From assembly GCA_022113835.1 (NCBI GenBank), contig JAILWY010000006.1, positions 3,348,001-3,412,000 on the forward strand: a stretch of DNA of 64,000 nt, written 5' to 3'. This DNA is from Atopsyche davidsoni. Taxonomy: Eukaryota > Arthropoda > Insecta > Trichoptera > Hydrobiosidae. Within the stretch, counting starts at the first letter, position 1, and each line of letters starts with the position of its first letter. Of the stretch, positions 33,069 to 46,492 are shown piece after piece. The notes beneath the pieces were generated by a model, which made no database searches, had not been told where the DNA came from, and saw nothing but the letters and a program-made list of their open reading frames with translations. The position numbers and the translations under genes are program-made.

Positions 33069-36000
33069 TGAAGGGCCTCTCGCGTCTCCAGACGTCGCAC
33101 TCCAATGACACACTATTTATAGCGGTACCGACTTGACACTTCAGTAGAGCCAGTGTAAACAATAATATTGATCTAGAAACAACGGCTTTAATGATCATAA
33201 TTATTACGTAAATAAAGTAAAAAAGACCGCCTGGAGTTTATCTTCGCGATAAAAATGACAAACGAATCAACAATGGCAGACAACTGAATCAAAAACTCAC
33301 ATAGTAAATCGGTACCACATATCAATCTCAGTCCATGTTTCAGTTTATAACAAAACGTTGACATTCTGCGCATGATTCATAATAATTCATTACCAAATGA
33401 TCAAAAAAGCTAATCGCTTATCGAACTTTGCTTCTCATCAAATTTTATTAACCATTTATTTACAACAGACCATTAAAATAAATTGTATATTGATGCAATT
33501 TTAATGATCTTAAATAAAAATATATATTTATATTTCATTTTTAAAATATATAGAAATTGTAGAAAACTCTTTAATCAAATGTTATTTAAATTTATTAAGC
33601 GTAAATATTAAAAGTGCGTAAAAATAAAAATGATGCCTCGTAACAATGTAGAGAAAATAAAAGTATAATACTTTCGCAACGCTTAAAAATAAATTATGGC
33701 ATGTTGTTTTCACATATAATACATATCACCAAGAATTTTTAAAAAACTCCGTTGGTATTTGTAACTGTTTAAAGTAGTTTTTGGGGTCCCTGATGAATTC
33801 CGTCTACGAGATTCCTATCCAGAAACTGGGAACATTACTCAATTCCTGAAAACTACCCCCTCGGACAGAGTCGAAACTTTTAAAACAATCGTAAACTAAT
33901 AATAAGTTCATCATTAATACAAGTATACAACTCGTAAATTTCACATTGGCATTATCCAAAACTACTGTCAAATTTTCCTCGGTTCGGCACATGTGACAAT
34001 CAAGAAAGAAGTGAAAACAAAGATCGAGAGCATTAAAATAATAATATTTATCAATTGCTTTATCTAACTAACGTGATTATGCAAAGATTTTCACTAAATC
34101 AAATTCAGATGTAGTATGGTACAATGACGTCAGAGCTCACCTTTTACATTATAATTTTACTACTACTAAGCCAGAGGATGTGTAAAATCTACTATAATCT
34201 ACTATAATAATAGCCATTGTGTGTTTGTATGTTTGTATGTATGTTTCGTTTTTCCGTTCTGTATAGAATATCTTAAAAGATACAACGCTGATTTTTTGCA
34301 CATAAGTTAAGTAAATTTTTCCGCAGCTATGTGCCGAATTTCAAGACGATAGGATAATATTTTCATTCATAAACTTTAAAATATGCTTTAGCGAATTTCA
34401 ATATGTACGAATTATATGATTCACTTCTTCGCCGCGAGATGTCGTTCACCGCGAGAATTTAGACGCATCGTTTATCAAATACGTCATTTTGTGACGGGCT
34501 ACATTACTAGTTGAGTAATAAAAAGCACGCTATGACGTTGTTAAATCTTGCATAGTCCAAAGGTATCAGGATATGCAAATAATGATATCAATTTATAAAG
34601 TTATCTATATTGATCTCATTTCAATTTGTTCTAATACAAAGCCATCCTTAGTATAAAATTTTAATGAAAAATTCTCAAGCACCATAAAGACACAAATTAA
34701 AACCTAAAACTGGTATATGATGGAACGCTTTAATAGCTACCACGCGGTCTTCGAGATGAGCTGCAATGGTGATTTGGAAATAATTCAACAATGACACAGA
34801 TGATCCAATGACAATATTAGCAAATAAGAATAATCAATCAAGTTTTTTATGTTGACGGTGTTAATGCTGACTTTTTGTTTGTGATACAAGTACGTGGGTA
34901 GTTATTTTTTTCGCAACACGAAGAGCGCATGACCGGATGAACTTTTGTTTATTGCAATCATTTAGCTGAGAATATTTTTAAAAAAAACTTGTAGTGAAAG
35001 CTGGCGACCATCTTCTGAGCATTCCACAATTCACCTCACAACTAATACCTCTACAGGTACTGACGCAGGTTTTATCCTGTCCGAACTAATCAATATTCAA
35101 ATAGAAGGCACTCAGGTATCTCCGTAAGTCTCGGATACAATAATAAAAAATCAAAATGCTAGCTTGGCACTAAGGTATTCACACAGAGGTTTCAATACCA
35201 AACATTAAATTGAATCTTAAGTCGATATATATTTTTTAAACTTATATTGGCATTAATTTTAAAATTATTATTTTAACGTCAAAATAATATAATAATACGT
35301 AAGTATGGTTAGTTAACTTAAATAATATATTAATTATTATAATATTTTTAAAAAAGTTCATATATTTTAAAATATCAATTAAACCTAAAACACCTTAATT
35401 GTTATTATTTCAATTTTGTCATATCGTTTGTAGTAAATCTCTACTTCTTTCTAACTGAATAACCTTTAAATATTTACAGGACACTACGGGTAGATGCTGA
35501 CAAAGGCATAAATTAAACTAACAAATAATTCATGCAAATCTTTAAGGAAAAATATTTTTTTAATTTTCAGATGTTAATAAATTATTTACAGTTTTTAAAT
35601 GGTAAAATCTTGGACTTTAATCCGATGCAAAGAAACCGAATACCAAATGCATGCAAATGAAAAAAAATATTTCCGACCCACTTTGAAACATTAAATGCAT
35701 TTGTGAGCGTTGCACAAATTTTTATAACTCTCAAGTATAGATTTTTTCACTGAAAACTTAATCTATAATATGTATCTCAAACGTAGATACAAAAATATGC
35801 AAATATTGCGATCAATCGTATTTTGGGATATAGAAAACCAAACATAAAGCTGTAATTTTTATATATTTGAAATAATAAAAGAATAATATTTAGTTAATTG
35901 TCTTAAATTATTTAATAACAAAACCAAGTTGTTTGAAAATCAATATCTATAATACAACAAATTCAATTTAAAAAATAAAAACCTTATCAGACATAGACAC

Positions 36001-39000
36001 AATTGTTATTGAATAAAAACGAATCATATTATTATGCGATTGGTTAAGCAGAGATTTTTCACAACAACTTTATCAAAAAACAAGCAGTAAACTAATTAGA
36101 AGATAAAAAAAATTACTGGGATCATTGATCTAATAGCAAGTATAAAAAAATTGCAAGCCACAAATGATTCATTGATTATATAATGAGTTTTTTATACAAA
36201 GAAATGCGTACGGTCGGCCGTACACGTACCTAAAAAATCTAATGTATGGAATTATGATTCTCAAGTTAAAAAACTTGATTGATCAAAGAACAAACAAATC
36301 AACGACATTCAATACACGTGTTAACAAAATTCGGTACAAAAAATACACAATTAACACAGCATTTTAATTTATACTGGAATACTTTGGCTAACATCTCTTT
36401 ACATTTGGCTGGATATAATTTATATTTCAATGAAAACCCTCGTTTTATAAACTACTAATGGTACCAGATTTGCTAACACTAGTATCACACGTATAGTTTA
36501 TAAGTTTGAAAGATTGTTAGAAGTTAGTCAGGATGTTACTTTAAATGAAGTTAAATCTCGTTTATAAATTAATTATGGTTCCTAAAAAATACATTACTGA
36601 TAAGATAACAAAATTAGGTAACATCATCTGTCATTATCCGGCTATTTGACATGTCTTAAAGCATGTCATTCGTCCCGAGTTAATCCTTGATGAATGTGAC
36701 AACCACCTACGACCAAAATAATTTCAGACGCTAAAAATAAACCTGTGTTTTTTAGTGGCGTGCAACAAACACGGAGAAATAAAAAGAGTTCTTTAAAACA
36801 TGGATTCACAGCTTCTCGGGTGTAAGGGGTCACGCAGGTCAATAAACCCTAACAAATTAAAAAGGTTGTGTACAAATCTTGTGAATCATTAATTTATGCA
36901 AGCATTAATCATTGTATCGATACACGTAAATTGACAAGTGGTTAGTTAGCAATATGTTTTTTTTTTTTTTAATATTTAGCTGCAAGACATTCGTTCCACT
37001 GCAATATAAAAAAATTCGCGAAAAAGAATTCCAAAAGTTAATCGATCATACTATACAGTACGAACCTACGAATGATTTCAAGATATGTAAGGACAATGAA
37101 TAGCACACTTGAGCAATTATGTATGGTAATCTAGATACAAATCGGAGTCTCGGTGTGCAATTCAAATTTGAAATAATATTTAGCAACGAAAAAATAAAAA
37201 TTGCAAGCGACTAAAAAATATCGTATCAGTACGGAAAAAAGTAGGTGGGAATGTGTGCTAAAAAAACAAATTTCAAGCCCGGGGGTCATGAGTTGGATGA
37301 CTGTAATTTTAACGTATACTTTAATTTAAAGAATTTCTTTTTTTATATTATCAACGAAAGTTTATAAAATTTATACTGTACGAGAAAAAAATCCCTACAA
37401 AACAATTTTAAAAACCATTTAAACTAACAGAGTTTATCAACGATTAAGACATTGTTGCATTTAAATGGTGTCACGCAAACACGGCCGAAGATAAATAGTA
37501 ATTAATGTCACGTAACATTCTGCAATTTCCACGATTATAGTTCACCGAACAGATTTGCTCCTACCGCTTCGATGATTGGCGACGGGCTGGTATTTCCAGG
37601 TAAAAAAACCTGTCAAACAGAATTCTGGGAAATCCCCCCCTGAAAGAGGTCCATTTCGCCTGCTGCCGGATCTGCGATTGACGTTACGGCGGCTCGTAAT
37701 AACATGTCTGCAAACTACGAACAGACGTCGAGGAATTTCTCTGACGTTTATTTTGGTACACTTCAACTTTCTATCGTTATTAATTTCGCATAAAATATGT
37801 TTTGGTTGTCTGCGTGAGCACGAAGTAACGACTTTTTTGCAACATGAAAATAAATTGATGCGCGTCATTCTCGATGAACCAGTGATCAATAAGATTTACG
37901 ATCGACTCGGTGTATGTTTACGAAAATCGATCTTCGATTATAATAACAACAAAATATCATTCATACCGTTTTTTCAGTAGACTTTGATATTTGAATGAAT
38001 TTAAAATTTCATTCCAAAGTTTTTCCTTCGCTCTGAAGCCGCTTGACGCATTTGCTGTTATAATAAAGATGTAATTGTAATTCGACGATGAAATTTCGTC
38101 ATGCGCCTGAAACTGTTAAATTCCAGATAGGTCGCTCTGAAAAATAATTACTATTCCGCATTAATCTGCTTCAGTTCACCTCCAATAGTTCTTCGGAGGA
38201 CCACTCGCTCTCGCCGGTCAAATTTATCTTGACGGTATCTTCACTCAATCAGGTCAGCGAGCAAACAAAACTGCTACATTTTATTGTAACTTTGTGGCCT
38301 GCCCACCTGCTTGCTCTCTAAACTCATTGAGATAAAAAAATGGGTAGAAAGTACTCTCAACATTCTTATTCCCTATTGTTAAAACCATCCTGATGAATAA
38401 AAAAATTACGCGATACTATTTTACCGAAGTGCTGTTAAAAGGCTATGGTTGCTGCTATACTTTATAAAATGCTTTTAATTACTCGCCTTTGAATGAAAAG
38501 GTTTTCTTACTAATTCAAGGAAACCCAGATTTGATATATTTTATATGTATAAGAGCTACAAATACCCAGTTTGGGTAAATATTACATGGCTTATTATTTG
38601 CTATAACTAAGAAGGTATTTCAGATCCACCATAAATGCAACGTACCTAAATATTCAAGACGACACACAGCTGTTAAATTAAAAAAAAGTTAAAATTAAAT
38701 TTCAGAGGCAATAAATTCAAGTTACTACGGAGTAATGAAATGAACATAGAATAGTTATTATGATTACGAATCTATAATTATAAATCTATTTGAAAATGTA
38801 GGCGGAATAAAACTGAAAATTTGCAATAATACCCTCGTGAGACCGAAACGTCAGAGTACCGAAAACTTCAAGCAGCTCAACACCTACAAAACTAAACGTT
38901 TGATATTTGTCTGTTTCAGAGAGGTGTGACCTACGAGCCTGCACCGCACAATTAAAGACATACAAAAGAGAACGGCGATATTTTTGCACGGGTCGCGAGT

Positions 39001-40289
39001 CACGGCAGATGAAGTGCTTTATGGACGGATCTATTATGCTGGACGTTCCCTTGAACATGTTCCGGGCTGAAAGCGCGGCCCGGTCGCGCGTGCTCGGATT
39101 GGTTCCTGACGGACAAAAGCCATTCTTCGCCACCAAAGTACATTCATAATTGTAATCCGAACACGTGAATCGACAGCTCGCCGGTATTGTTGTTTTTTTA
39201 TATATATTTTTAATCAGCTGCATCGCATAGAATAGGCACAGAGTCGACCGGGGGCAGCACAACGCGATCTTTAATTGCACAGATTAAATGCAATTTCTGA
39301 TGAATTATGCACAAAGCCGTGGGTAAAGACATGGCAACGTATTGAGATTTTCTCGAATACAATGATGGCAATAAATTTTAAGTTAAGTTGTGTCATTATT
39401 AGCAATTATCTAACTAGCAACGAGTATTATGATAGCCCTAAACACAATGCCATATGAATAATAGCTTTATTAATTTAAACAAAAACAAAACAACAAAAAA
39501 ATAGCGGAAACCATACCATAATGTCATTACTATAGAAACATCTTACTGGCAGCATTTTAGCTATAAATAACCAGAACTGACAACAAGACTGGAAAAAGGA
39601 TGGTATTTCCGTAACAAATAATCAAATAGCAATATAAATTATTGCTAATGTTAAAGGACTTAAGGATTGCGCGACCGTTACAGGAAAATCCAGGACGCGA
39701 GGTCAGCCAATCGGCTATCGCAACTCAGCGTGAGATGAAACCGGAATTTAAGAAGCGTAAGTACTCGGAGATAATATAACAATATGTACTAAGGTTTCTC
39801 GATAAAACTAATTAGATATAATTGTTGATCAATGTTTCATTTTCATGTGATAAAAAATCGACGAAGCTCCAACTCCAGGTTCAAATACAATAAAGCATCT
39901 AATCTCCACCACTGCTACTAAAAACCAGTAAATGAAAATGATGAATAAAAAAAAAAACATTTTACTCTGATTTCATCGGTCAGATTATTTGCGCGAAAAA
40001 TTATGACTTTAATTTTAAATTTCATTCCATAGACAAAACTTTACTACAGTATCAGAAACGTTTCATGTGTATTTTTTAGACGATAACTATCTTTAGAGTC
40101 AAATTTCTGATTTTTTCTAAGTTTACTTTCTAAGCTTTTGAGTATGGTTTACTTCGTTATACCATCAAAACAGCCAGGTTCCCTAAGGAAAAATACGACC
40201 TTTAGGGGACAGGCTCGAATCGAATCGGTATCGAATCATCATCAATGGACCGCGCAAAAGCATTGGGACTATTTAATGCAACCGTGACC

Positions 40290-40520
40290 TCCAAAAGGTA
40301 GCCATGCCTGCAGTGGAATTATTTTTACATGTGTCATCTGTTGTCGGGGTCCCGCGGGCGGCCCAGCCCGCCATAGACATGTCGAGCGCTTGTCCGCCAT
40401 TGTCTATGGTGTCAATATGGCGGGGGAGGGGGAGGGGAAGGGCGGGGGCGCCGGCGCCGATTGTCGATGTGCATTCCCGTGACACCACTTACGCGGGAAG
40501 CGAGTTTGGATTTCACGTGG
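40290..40520. promoter_or_regulatory. GC-rich island with clustered GCCAT motifs
   Basis: A sharply bounded GC island. Four GCCAT/ATGGC motifs (near 40,301, 40,369, 40,397 and 40,418) lie within about 130 bp and are followed by a G/A-rich run of GGGGGAGGGG type. GCCAT is the core of the YY1/Pho binding site. Together these suggest a promoter or Polycomb-type element upstream (on the minus strand) of the TRPA genes. No coding gene is supported. Confidence 0.35.
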
Positions 40521-42624
40521 GATTTTCCGTTATTTTTTTAATTGTTCAAGCTTGACCGCTCGGTTAAGAAGCGGGACTGTGAAACGCAATCGCCTCACCT
40601 CCGCCATACGAACGTAGCGTATTTCGCACTCATTGAATAACAGCTAGATCACACAAAAAAAAAGATCAAGAGATTGCTAATATAAAAGGATGTCACAATC
40701 TCTCAGTATAAACTTTAAAGGAATAAGCATTAAAATCGAACCGATGAAGAAACTGAAAAGAGGATACATTTTGAAAAGCGACGATAAACATTTAATAACT
40801 TGTTAAATTATTTATGTTAGAATCAGTATTTATACTAGAATTGGTTATATTCAAAGTCACTTCGATAACAAATCTAACAAGTCAAAAATAAATGGCAATC
40901 GGGAACTAAAAAATAATATTATGGAAATGACAAAAATGGTTTTAAGATTGCCATCAATGTACTGGCAATGCGCATTATTTACATAAATTACTTTAAAAAA
41001 TATATTTATGCTATCACTGAATACAATATGCAAAAAAATAGTATGTAACTATTAGTAACATATGAACCGTCGGGCTATCTTTGTTCCATTGTAATATCCA
41101 AACCAAAATATTTTTTAAGTAGTTTGAAAACAATGAATTTGTTATTGACTTAATGATAAAAAAACGTAAACAAATATATGTGATTAGTCATTGTTAAGTA
41201 ACACAATAATTAAGTATGGTAATTAGAACATCATTAAAATAATCCGATGAGAACACAGAATCTTTGTGAATTCACAAAGCTCATTGTTGGCATTGTATGC
41301 ATATATGTATTCATTCAGTGATTTCCTGAGGTCAAATAAGTGAAAAAATCAATGGCTTTAGATTAAAAAAATATACAAAGGTACCTATGTAGATTAACTT
41401 GTAACTATTGTTGGAAAGCCAGATTAAATGTGCCCCTGAAACATCACACCGTGAAGCAATCATTGTGCACTCATCTCAGCCGTGGGGTGAAAATGAAATA
41501 TAATTTTACTGGTTCATTGGAATATTTTAAGTTATTCAAACAATTCGAATTCTGAGTCACAATCCAAGTCCATTTTTATTTTTCATAAAAGGAGTAAAAT
41601 AAATAAATAGTGTTTTTTACAAAATAGTTCAAATTGTGGGTGGAATTATATAATGTGAAGCATTTATTTTTTCATTATTAATATAAGTTAATTTCTACGT
41701 ATTGACTGATGCTGAGTACATAAAATGGTATGGTTTATTTTTATTTTATCATAGTGATTCTATGGAATTAGGTATATCAGCAAATCTTAACAAAAACTCA
41801 TAAATCACATATTTATCAAAAACGAGTTATCGCTTTTTGATATTTATAATGAGAAACTAGAAAATTCTGAACCTGTGAAACAATATTTTTTATTAAATTT
41901 CTTGAACAGTATCTCATGTCGCTTTCATGAATAATACTATTTTTATAATACCAACAAAATAACACAACGAAAATAATATTACTACAGATCTTCATAACAT
42001 TTTTTGATTCACAAACTGAAAACATTGTTATGAATAAAAATCTGATAAGTAAAGAGCTTTTTTTTACATCAATAGCGAGTTGTTCCAATATCGTGGGATG
42101 CATCCCGAGGTAAAAAAATACACCAATGGCCCGGTACTAAAGGGGTTTTAATAATGAAATTCAGGTAAAACATATTCAGTCCAATTGTGTAATCAGCACC
42201 AATATATTCTTTTTTTTGCAAATATATAAAGTCCATGAATCATTGACTGATTCATTGTTCAACCTTGAACTGTATCAGTATGCAGCTTTAATAATTAAAC
42301 TATTTTTTGGTTTGATTTGATCTAGGAAACTAGGTCACTTTAACTAAATCAACAATCAACATGTTTAACTAATAATGGCATTTATTCAGGTGTATGGAAA
42401 ACAGTTTTTCAATGTCTTTGAATTGAACAAGGAAAATCCTGCAACACGCTTGATTGGATTTGCAAAACAACACTACACATGCACCAAACTCAGTATGCTG
42501 TTGTATTGAGAGAAATAATTTATAAATTCATCTGTCAAATGAAAAAATCATGTTCGGCAAACATTTCAATTAAAATCATATCAGAAGATCACTTGAAACT
42601 TTATAAAAAAAAAAAGTATCCTAC

Positions 42625-44746
42625 CTGTTCTCGAGACTGCGTATCTTTAAAATAGGTGATGTCTTGGCCATTAATAGTGATAATTCCAGTACCTGGAGAT
42701 CTTACTGTGACATTTCCCCGGGCATCTTTTCTGAGACATTCTGAAAAACATGAATTTTTTTATAGTAATACTTACAGGAACATATTTCTCTGGTTCTAGT
42801 TTTAACAATAATGGAAGCAGAATTAGAAAATAATAATTTAGTAAGGATCACAAAATCAGGCTATTTTCAATGCAGGTGTTTCTAAATTCTTATTTAGTAG
42901 ATATGACAGTGTTTTAGGTTGTATTATATGTTGAACTGCATCAGATTATTATTTAATTCCAGAATCATAGGCAGGTTCCACTGCCATTATTAATAAAAAA
43001 TTTGGAGGAAATTAATATCCGAGAAGTTGAATATCTTTAATAACATCCATGCAATGCAATATGACCTTCATAAAAGTTAACAATGGTATTTTGAGAAAAA
43101 GATGAAGACTTAAGCTGCCATTGAAATCCCTGGCCGATGTCGGCCCCATCAACAAGCAACTTGAGACGAATAGAGTTCAGGGGCTTGCAACCTTCATGCC
43201 ATGTTTATTCCTATTCCTTTTATCTATAACCTGAACTACTAAAACATTTACTGTTTGTGAAAATCCCCAGAAAAATCCATGCTGAGTAATGACCAGACAC
43301 AAAGGCTTATAATTCAGGTGCATGATGATAATGACGAGGAAAACAAATTTTTTCTTTGAAAAATAAAAATAAGATTGTGAATTATGATGTAGTATTAGGT
43401 ATAAATTAGACTAAAATTGTTGATTAGATGAGGAATGTTCGGTAGTAGTAACTGATTTTGTATAAAAATAATTTATTCTAATATATCTTACCGTATGTTG
43501 TAACAAATGCTCTTCCATCGGTATCATACTGCGGCTTGGGAATTTCATATGCTTTCTTTTGTCCACCTAATTGTTTCCGAAACTTTTCTATAAAAGATAG
43601 CACTTTTGAGGAATAAGGCATGGATACCAGTCTCTCTAATGTTTCGATGAAATGGTTGTATTCTCGTTCCATTATATTTTCCATAATTAGAGTTTCTAGT
43701 TCTGGCTGTGAAATCCATCTAAAGCCTGTTACATCTCTGAAATAAAGAAATCAATTTAAAAATAATATTCAGAATCACACAAATGCTGGTCGCATACATA
43801 AATTAATACTCACATTTTCGAATTAGGGTCAATTGCTACTTTTTTACTAATTAAATTATCTTCATACTTCTCTAAATCTTTCATATGCGTCACAACATCC
43901 TAAAAATATTCACATATAATCAACAAACATTTATATTTTTTAAAAAAAACATATTAAATATTAGATTAATTAAAAATAAAATTAACTTACGTGAAAGATA
44001 TTGAAGAAGTTACATTTTCCTGTATAAAAAAGGGAGTCAATTGGTCTTCCTGCTTCATCAAATTCAGCAGCTTTTCTACTTGGAAATGTTTCTTCTGGAG
44101 TTTTCATCATCGGTCGGGCTGCAGGATCATACAGGCCACTCGGGAAAAGATATTCAATGGAGCGCTTAAAATTTACACAACTCATCAGACACTGACTACG
44201 TGTACTCAATATAAATATACAATTTAAAACTCAAAAAGTAGACTGACTTTCTGAATTCAAACATATGTATTAAAAGGACACTTTTTGTTTGGGGGCCGAG
44301 TTAAAATAGAATATAATAAATACCAACATCTATATCAGCCTGCGTGAAGGTAGATGGGTTTTCTCCCATCATATTAGCGAGATGCCTCTTGCCTATTTGG
44401 TAAGATACGTGTTCCTTTTTAATGAACTCGTCGTGTTCTTTTGATCTTTCCAAATATGCCATCATAGCTTTACTTGTTTTGGGTTTTTTTATTGAAGTAT
44501 CCCAGTTTTCAACCATTTTATGAAATATTTTTTGTTTATTTATATCAGTAGAATAGCGACTGGTGCTAACGCATATACCCTTAAATGAAGACACATCGAG
44601 TATCAATTAGTAAGTGGGCGATTACTATCTGTATAAAAAATATACGTTTGAAATTTTAAAATTACCCCAATTTTCGCTGCATTGTATCCAAAATTATATA
44701 TATAAAACTTTGAAATGTCTAAAAGTTTGAGCACTCTTAATGCCAT
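42625..44746 (-). CDS. mRpS9: mRpS9 (mitochondrial ribosomal protein uS9m), exons 1 to 6
   Basis: Six exons run 44666-44746, 44328-44579, 43991-44164, 43814-43899, 43492-43736 and 42625-42740. With exons 7 and 8 at 7,629-8,510 they give 402 residues, and every junction keeps frame. The product belongs to the small subunit of the mitochondrial ribosome. The start [15 protein letters not shown] opens a likely mitochondrial targeting sequence. Conserved landmarks include [50 protein letters not shown] and [16 protein letters not shown]. Donor 2 (GAT|GTTGGT) is weak but is the only one that keeps frame. The gene ends tail-to-tail with RARS2, another mitochondrial translation gene. The mariner remnant lies about 590 bp upstream of the start. 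Confidence 0.92.
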
Positions 44747-44920
44747 TTTTAGGTTATTTCAATTTTCCATTTCCTGAAGTGACAGCCAATCACAATTACT
44801 CAGTGCTGCCAACTGTAAATAAGGAAAAAATCTACAATAATAAATCATTACTTATTTCGCTTATTTAATATATAAAAAATATTTCCTTCTAAATTTTATT
44901 ATAACAAGGTGATAAAAATA

Positions 44921-44956
44921 CGCACACACACACATTATATATATATATATATATAT
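44921..44956 (+). repeat. Compound (CA)n(TA)n microsatellite
   Basis: About seven CA units followed by about eleven TA units, just upstream of mRpS9. Confidence 0.8.
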
Positions 44957-45332
44957 GAGTTTGTGTGTTGGTTAGGACCCTCTTGTTTTGCATTCCACAA
45001 ATGTTTTATCCTTGTTATTTTGTTTTCTACATATTTATTTTATTGAATTTATTTATCTTATTCCCAACTCGTACAATGAATAAAACACAATTATGAAGAT
45101 ATACATACATACATGTACACTACCACCAAAGCCACACATTTTTAAGCCCGCAACCTTGCGCACAAGATCAGGTAACAATCAGCCTTAGGAACTTATGTAA
45201 AATTTATATGATAATATAAATGAATTATATTTAATTTATATATTTTTATAGAGCTTCTACAACTGGATAACATATAAATTGAACTGAATGGTTAGGGGTA
45301 TTTTGCCTAAATACATTATATTTAAACAAATA

Positions 45333-46492
45333 CGAGGGCGGTCCGATAAGTACTTAGCCTACAAAAGAAAAACGAAAATTTTGGAAAAGTGGCGATTGAT
45401 TTCTCAAAATAGTCTACTTTTAGCTAGATACACTTGACCCAGCGATGCTCCAACTTATTTAACCCATCTGAAAAATACGTTTTCTCGAGGTCTGCAAAGT
45501 AGGCCTCCGTGGCGGCGATGACCTCTTCATTCGACTTGAAGTTCTGCCCGGCGAGTGACTTCTTCAAGTTTGGAAACAAAAAATAATCGCACGGGGCCAA
45601 ATCTGGAGAATACGGTGGATGGGGGAGCAATTCGTAATGCAATTCGACTAATTTGGGGGAGGTGTGAGCCGGTGCGTTGTCATGGTGGAAGAGCACTTTT
45701 TTTTCGCCAAATGGGGCTGTTCTTTCTACAATTCGGCGTCGAATCGGCCCAATAACTCGGCATAGTAGAGCCCTGTGACCGTTTTGCCCTTCTCCAGGTA
45801 GTCAATGTAGATCACACCTTGTGAATCCCAGAAAACGGTGGCCATCACCTTTCCGGCCGATAGGACAGTCTTCGCCTTCTTCGGAGCACGTTCGCCGGGT
45901 GAAGTCCACTGTTTCGACTGTTCCTTGGTCTCTAGTGTGTACCAGTAGATCCATGTTTCGTCGAAGGTCACGAAACGACACAGAAACTCCTTCGGATTAC
46001 GCTTAAACAGCGTCAAACACTGCTCTGAAGTGGTCTCACGGTTGCGCTTGTTGTCCGGAGTGAGCAAACGCGGCACCCATCGCGCCGACAGCTTTCTCAT
46101 GCCCAAAATTTCATGCAGGATATGACCCACGCGGTCTTTTGAGATGCCTACTGTTTCAGCTATCTCGCGCACCTTCAATCGGCGGTCTGCCAATACGAGA
46201 TCGTGGATTTTTATCACGTTATCTTCCGTGGTAGCCATTTCCGGGGCACCTGGGCGTGGCTCATCAAAAACCGAGGTGCGACCACGTTGAAACTCGTTAA
46301 AACAATTTTTAACGGTCGCCATCGAAGGAGAAGAGTCACCCTACACAGCATCCAAGCGCTCTTTGATTCCCTTCCAAAAACAAGAATCAAATCACCGACC
46401 GATATTGCTCTTTTTCCATTTTTCTAAAATATGCGTACACGTCAGGTAGCACCATCGTGCGGTGAGGCTAAGTGCTTATCAGACCGCCTTCG
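45333..46492 (-). mobile_element. mariner-type transposon, inactive
   Basis: The element is 1,160 bp, bounded by TA on both sides. Its imperfect terminal inverted repeats of about 30 bp begin CGAGGGCGGTCCGATAAGTA at the left and, on the complement, CGAAGGCGGTCTGATAAGCA at the right. It carries one broken transposase gene on the minus strand. Full mariners are about 1.3 kb, so some internal sequence is missing. It inserted between mRpS9 and the ZAD gene. Confidence 0.92.
45424..46404 (-). pseudogene. mariner transposase pseudogene
   Basis: This is a DD34D-type transposase reading frame broken in several places. The start MEKEQYRSVI near 46,404 is followed at once by a stop, and a frame change lies before MATVKNCFNEFQRGRTS (46,322). 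The helix-turn-helix region and the first catalytic Asp (TFDETW) are in the 45,726-46,322 segment, which ends in an in-frame TAG. A run of eight A on the minus strand near 45,700 shifts the frame. The second and third Asp (HHDNAPAHT, SPDLAPCDYF) follow in the 45,424-45,696 segment. A few codons are also missing after HTS. All three catalytic residues survive, but the protein cannot be made intact. Confidence 0.92.

Larger units (their letters stand above)
8511..42624 (-). other. mRpS9: Intron 6 of mRpS9 (34.1 kb) hosting two TRPA genes
   Basis: The intron runs from donor GTAGGA after exon 6 to acceptor TTGGTTTCAG before exon 7. It contains both TRPA genes, in the same orientation as mRpS9. 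Outside those genes, 8,520-10,200, 14,800-16,250 and 22,800-23,700 are AT-rich with no supported gene. A perfect 17-bp-arm hairpin lies at 9,831-9,868, an AAT microsatellite near 15,600 and an A19 run near 21,961. The region 24,150-42,600 is mostly AT-rich. GC-richer islands at about 29,240-29,480, 32,050-32,230, 32,950-33,100, 37,560-37,720, 38,900-39,130 and 40,290-40,520 are unassigned. The stretch 34,170-34,510 looks like a mobile-element remnant (TGTATG-rich, sharply bounded) but I cannot name it. CRE octamers TGACGTCA also occur at 28,917 and 34,125. Confidence 0.85.

Noticed and set aside
38786..39280. 164-codon minus-strand ORF overlapping an 80-codon plus-strand ORF.
   Set aside because: Both cross the same GC-richer island and part of a dispersed repeat (38,861-38,885); neither shows a recognisable domain or promoter, so the length is probably chance.
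8511..42624. The idea that the mRpS9 split reflects a misassembly rather than an intron.
   Set aside because: Exons on both sides have matching phase, canonical donor and acceptor, the same orientation and correct order, which a random join would rarely give. Kept as a stated way to refute the finding.
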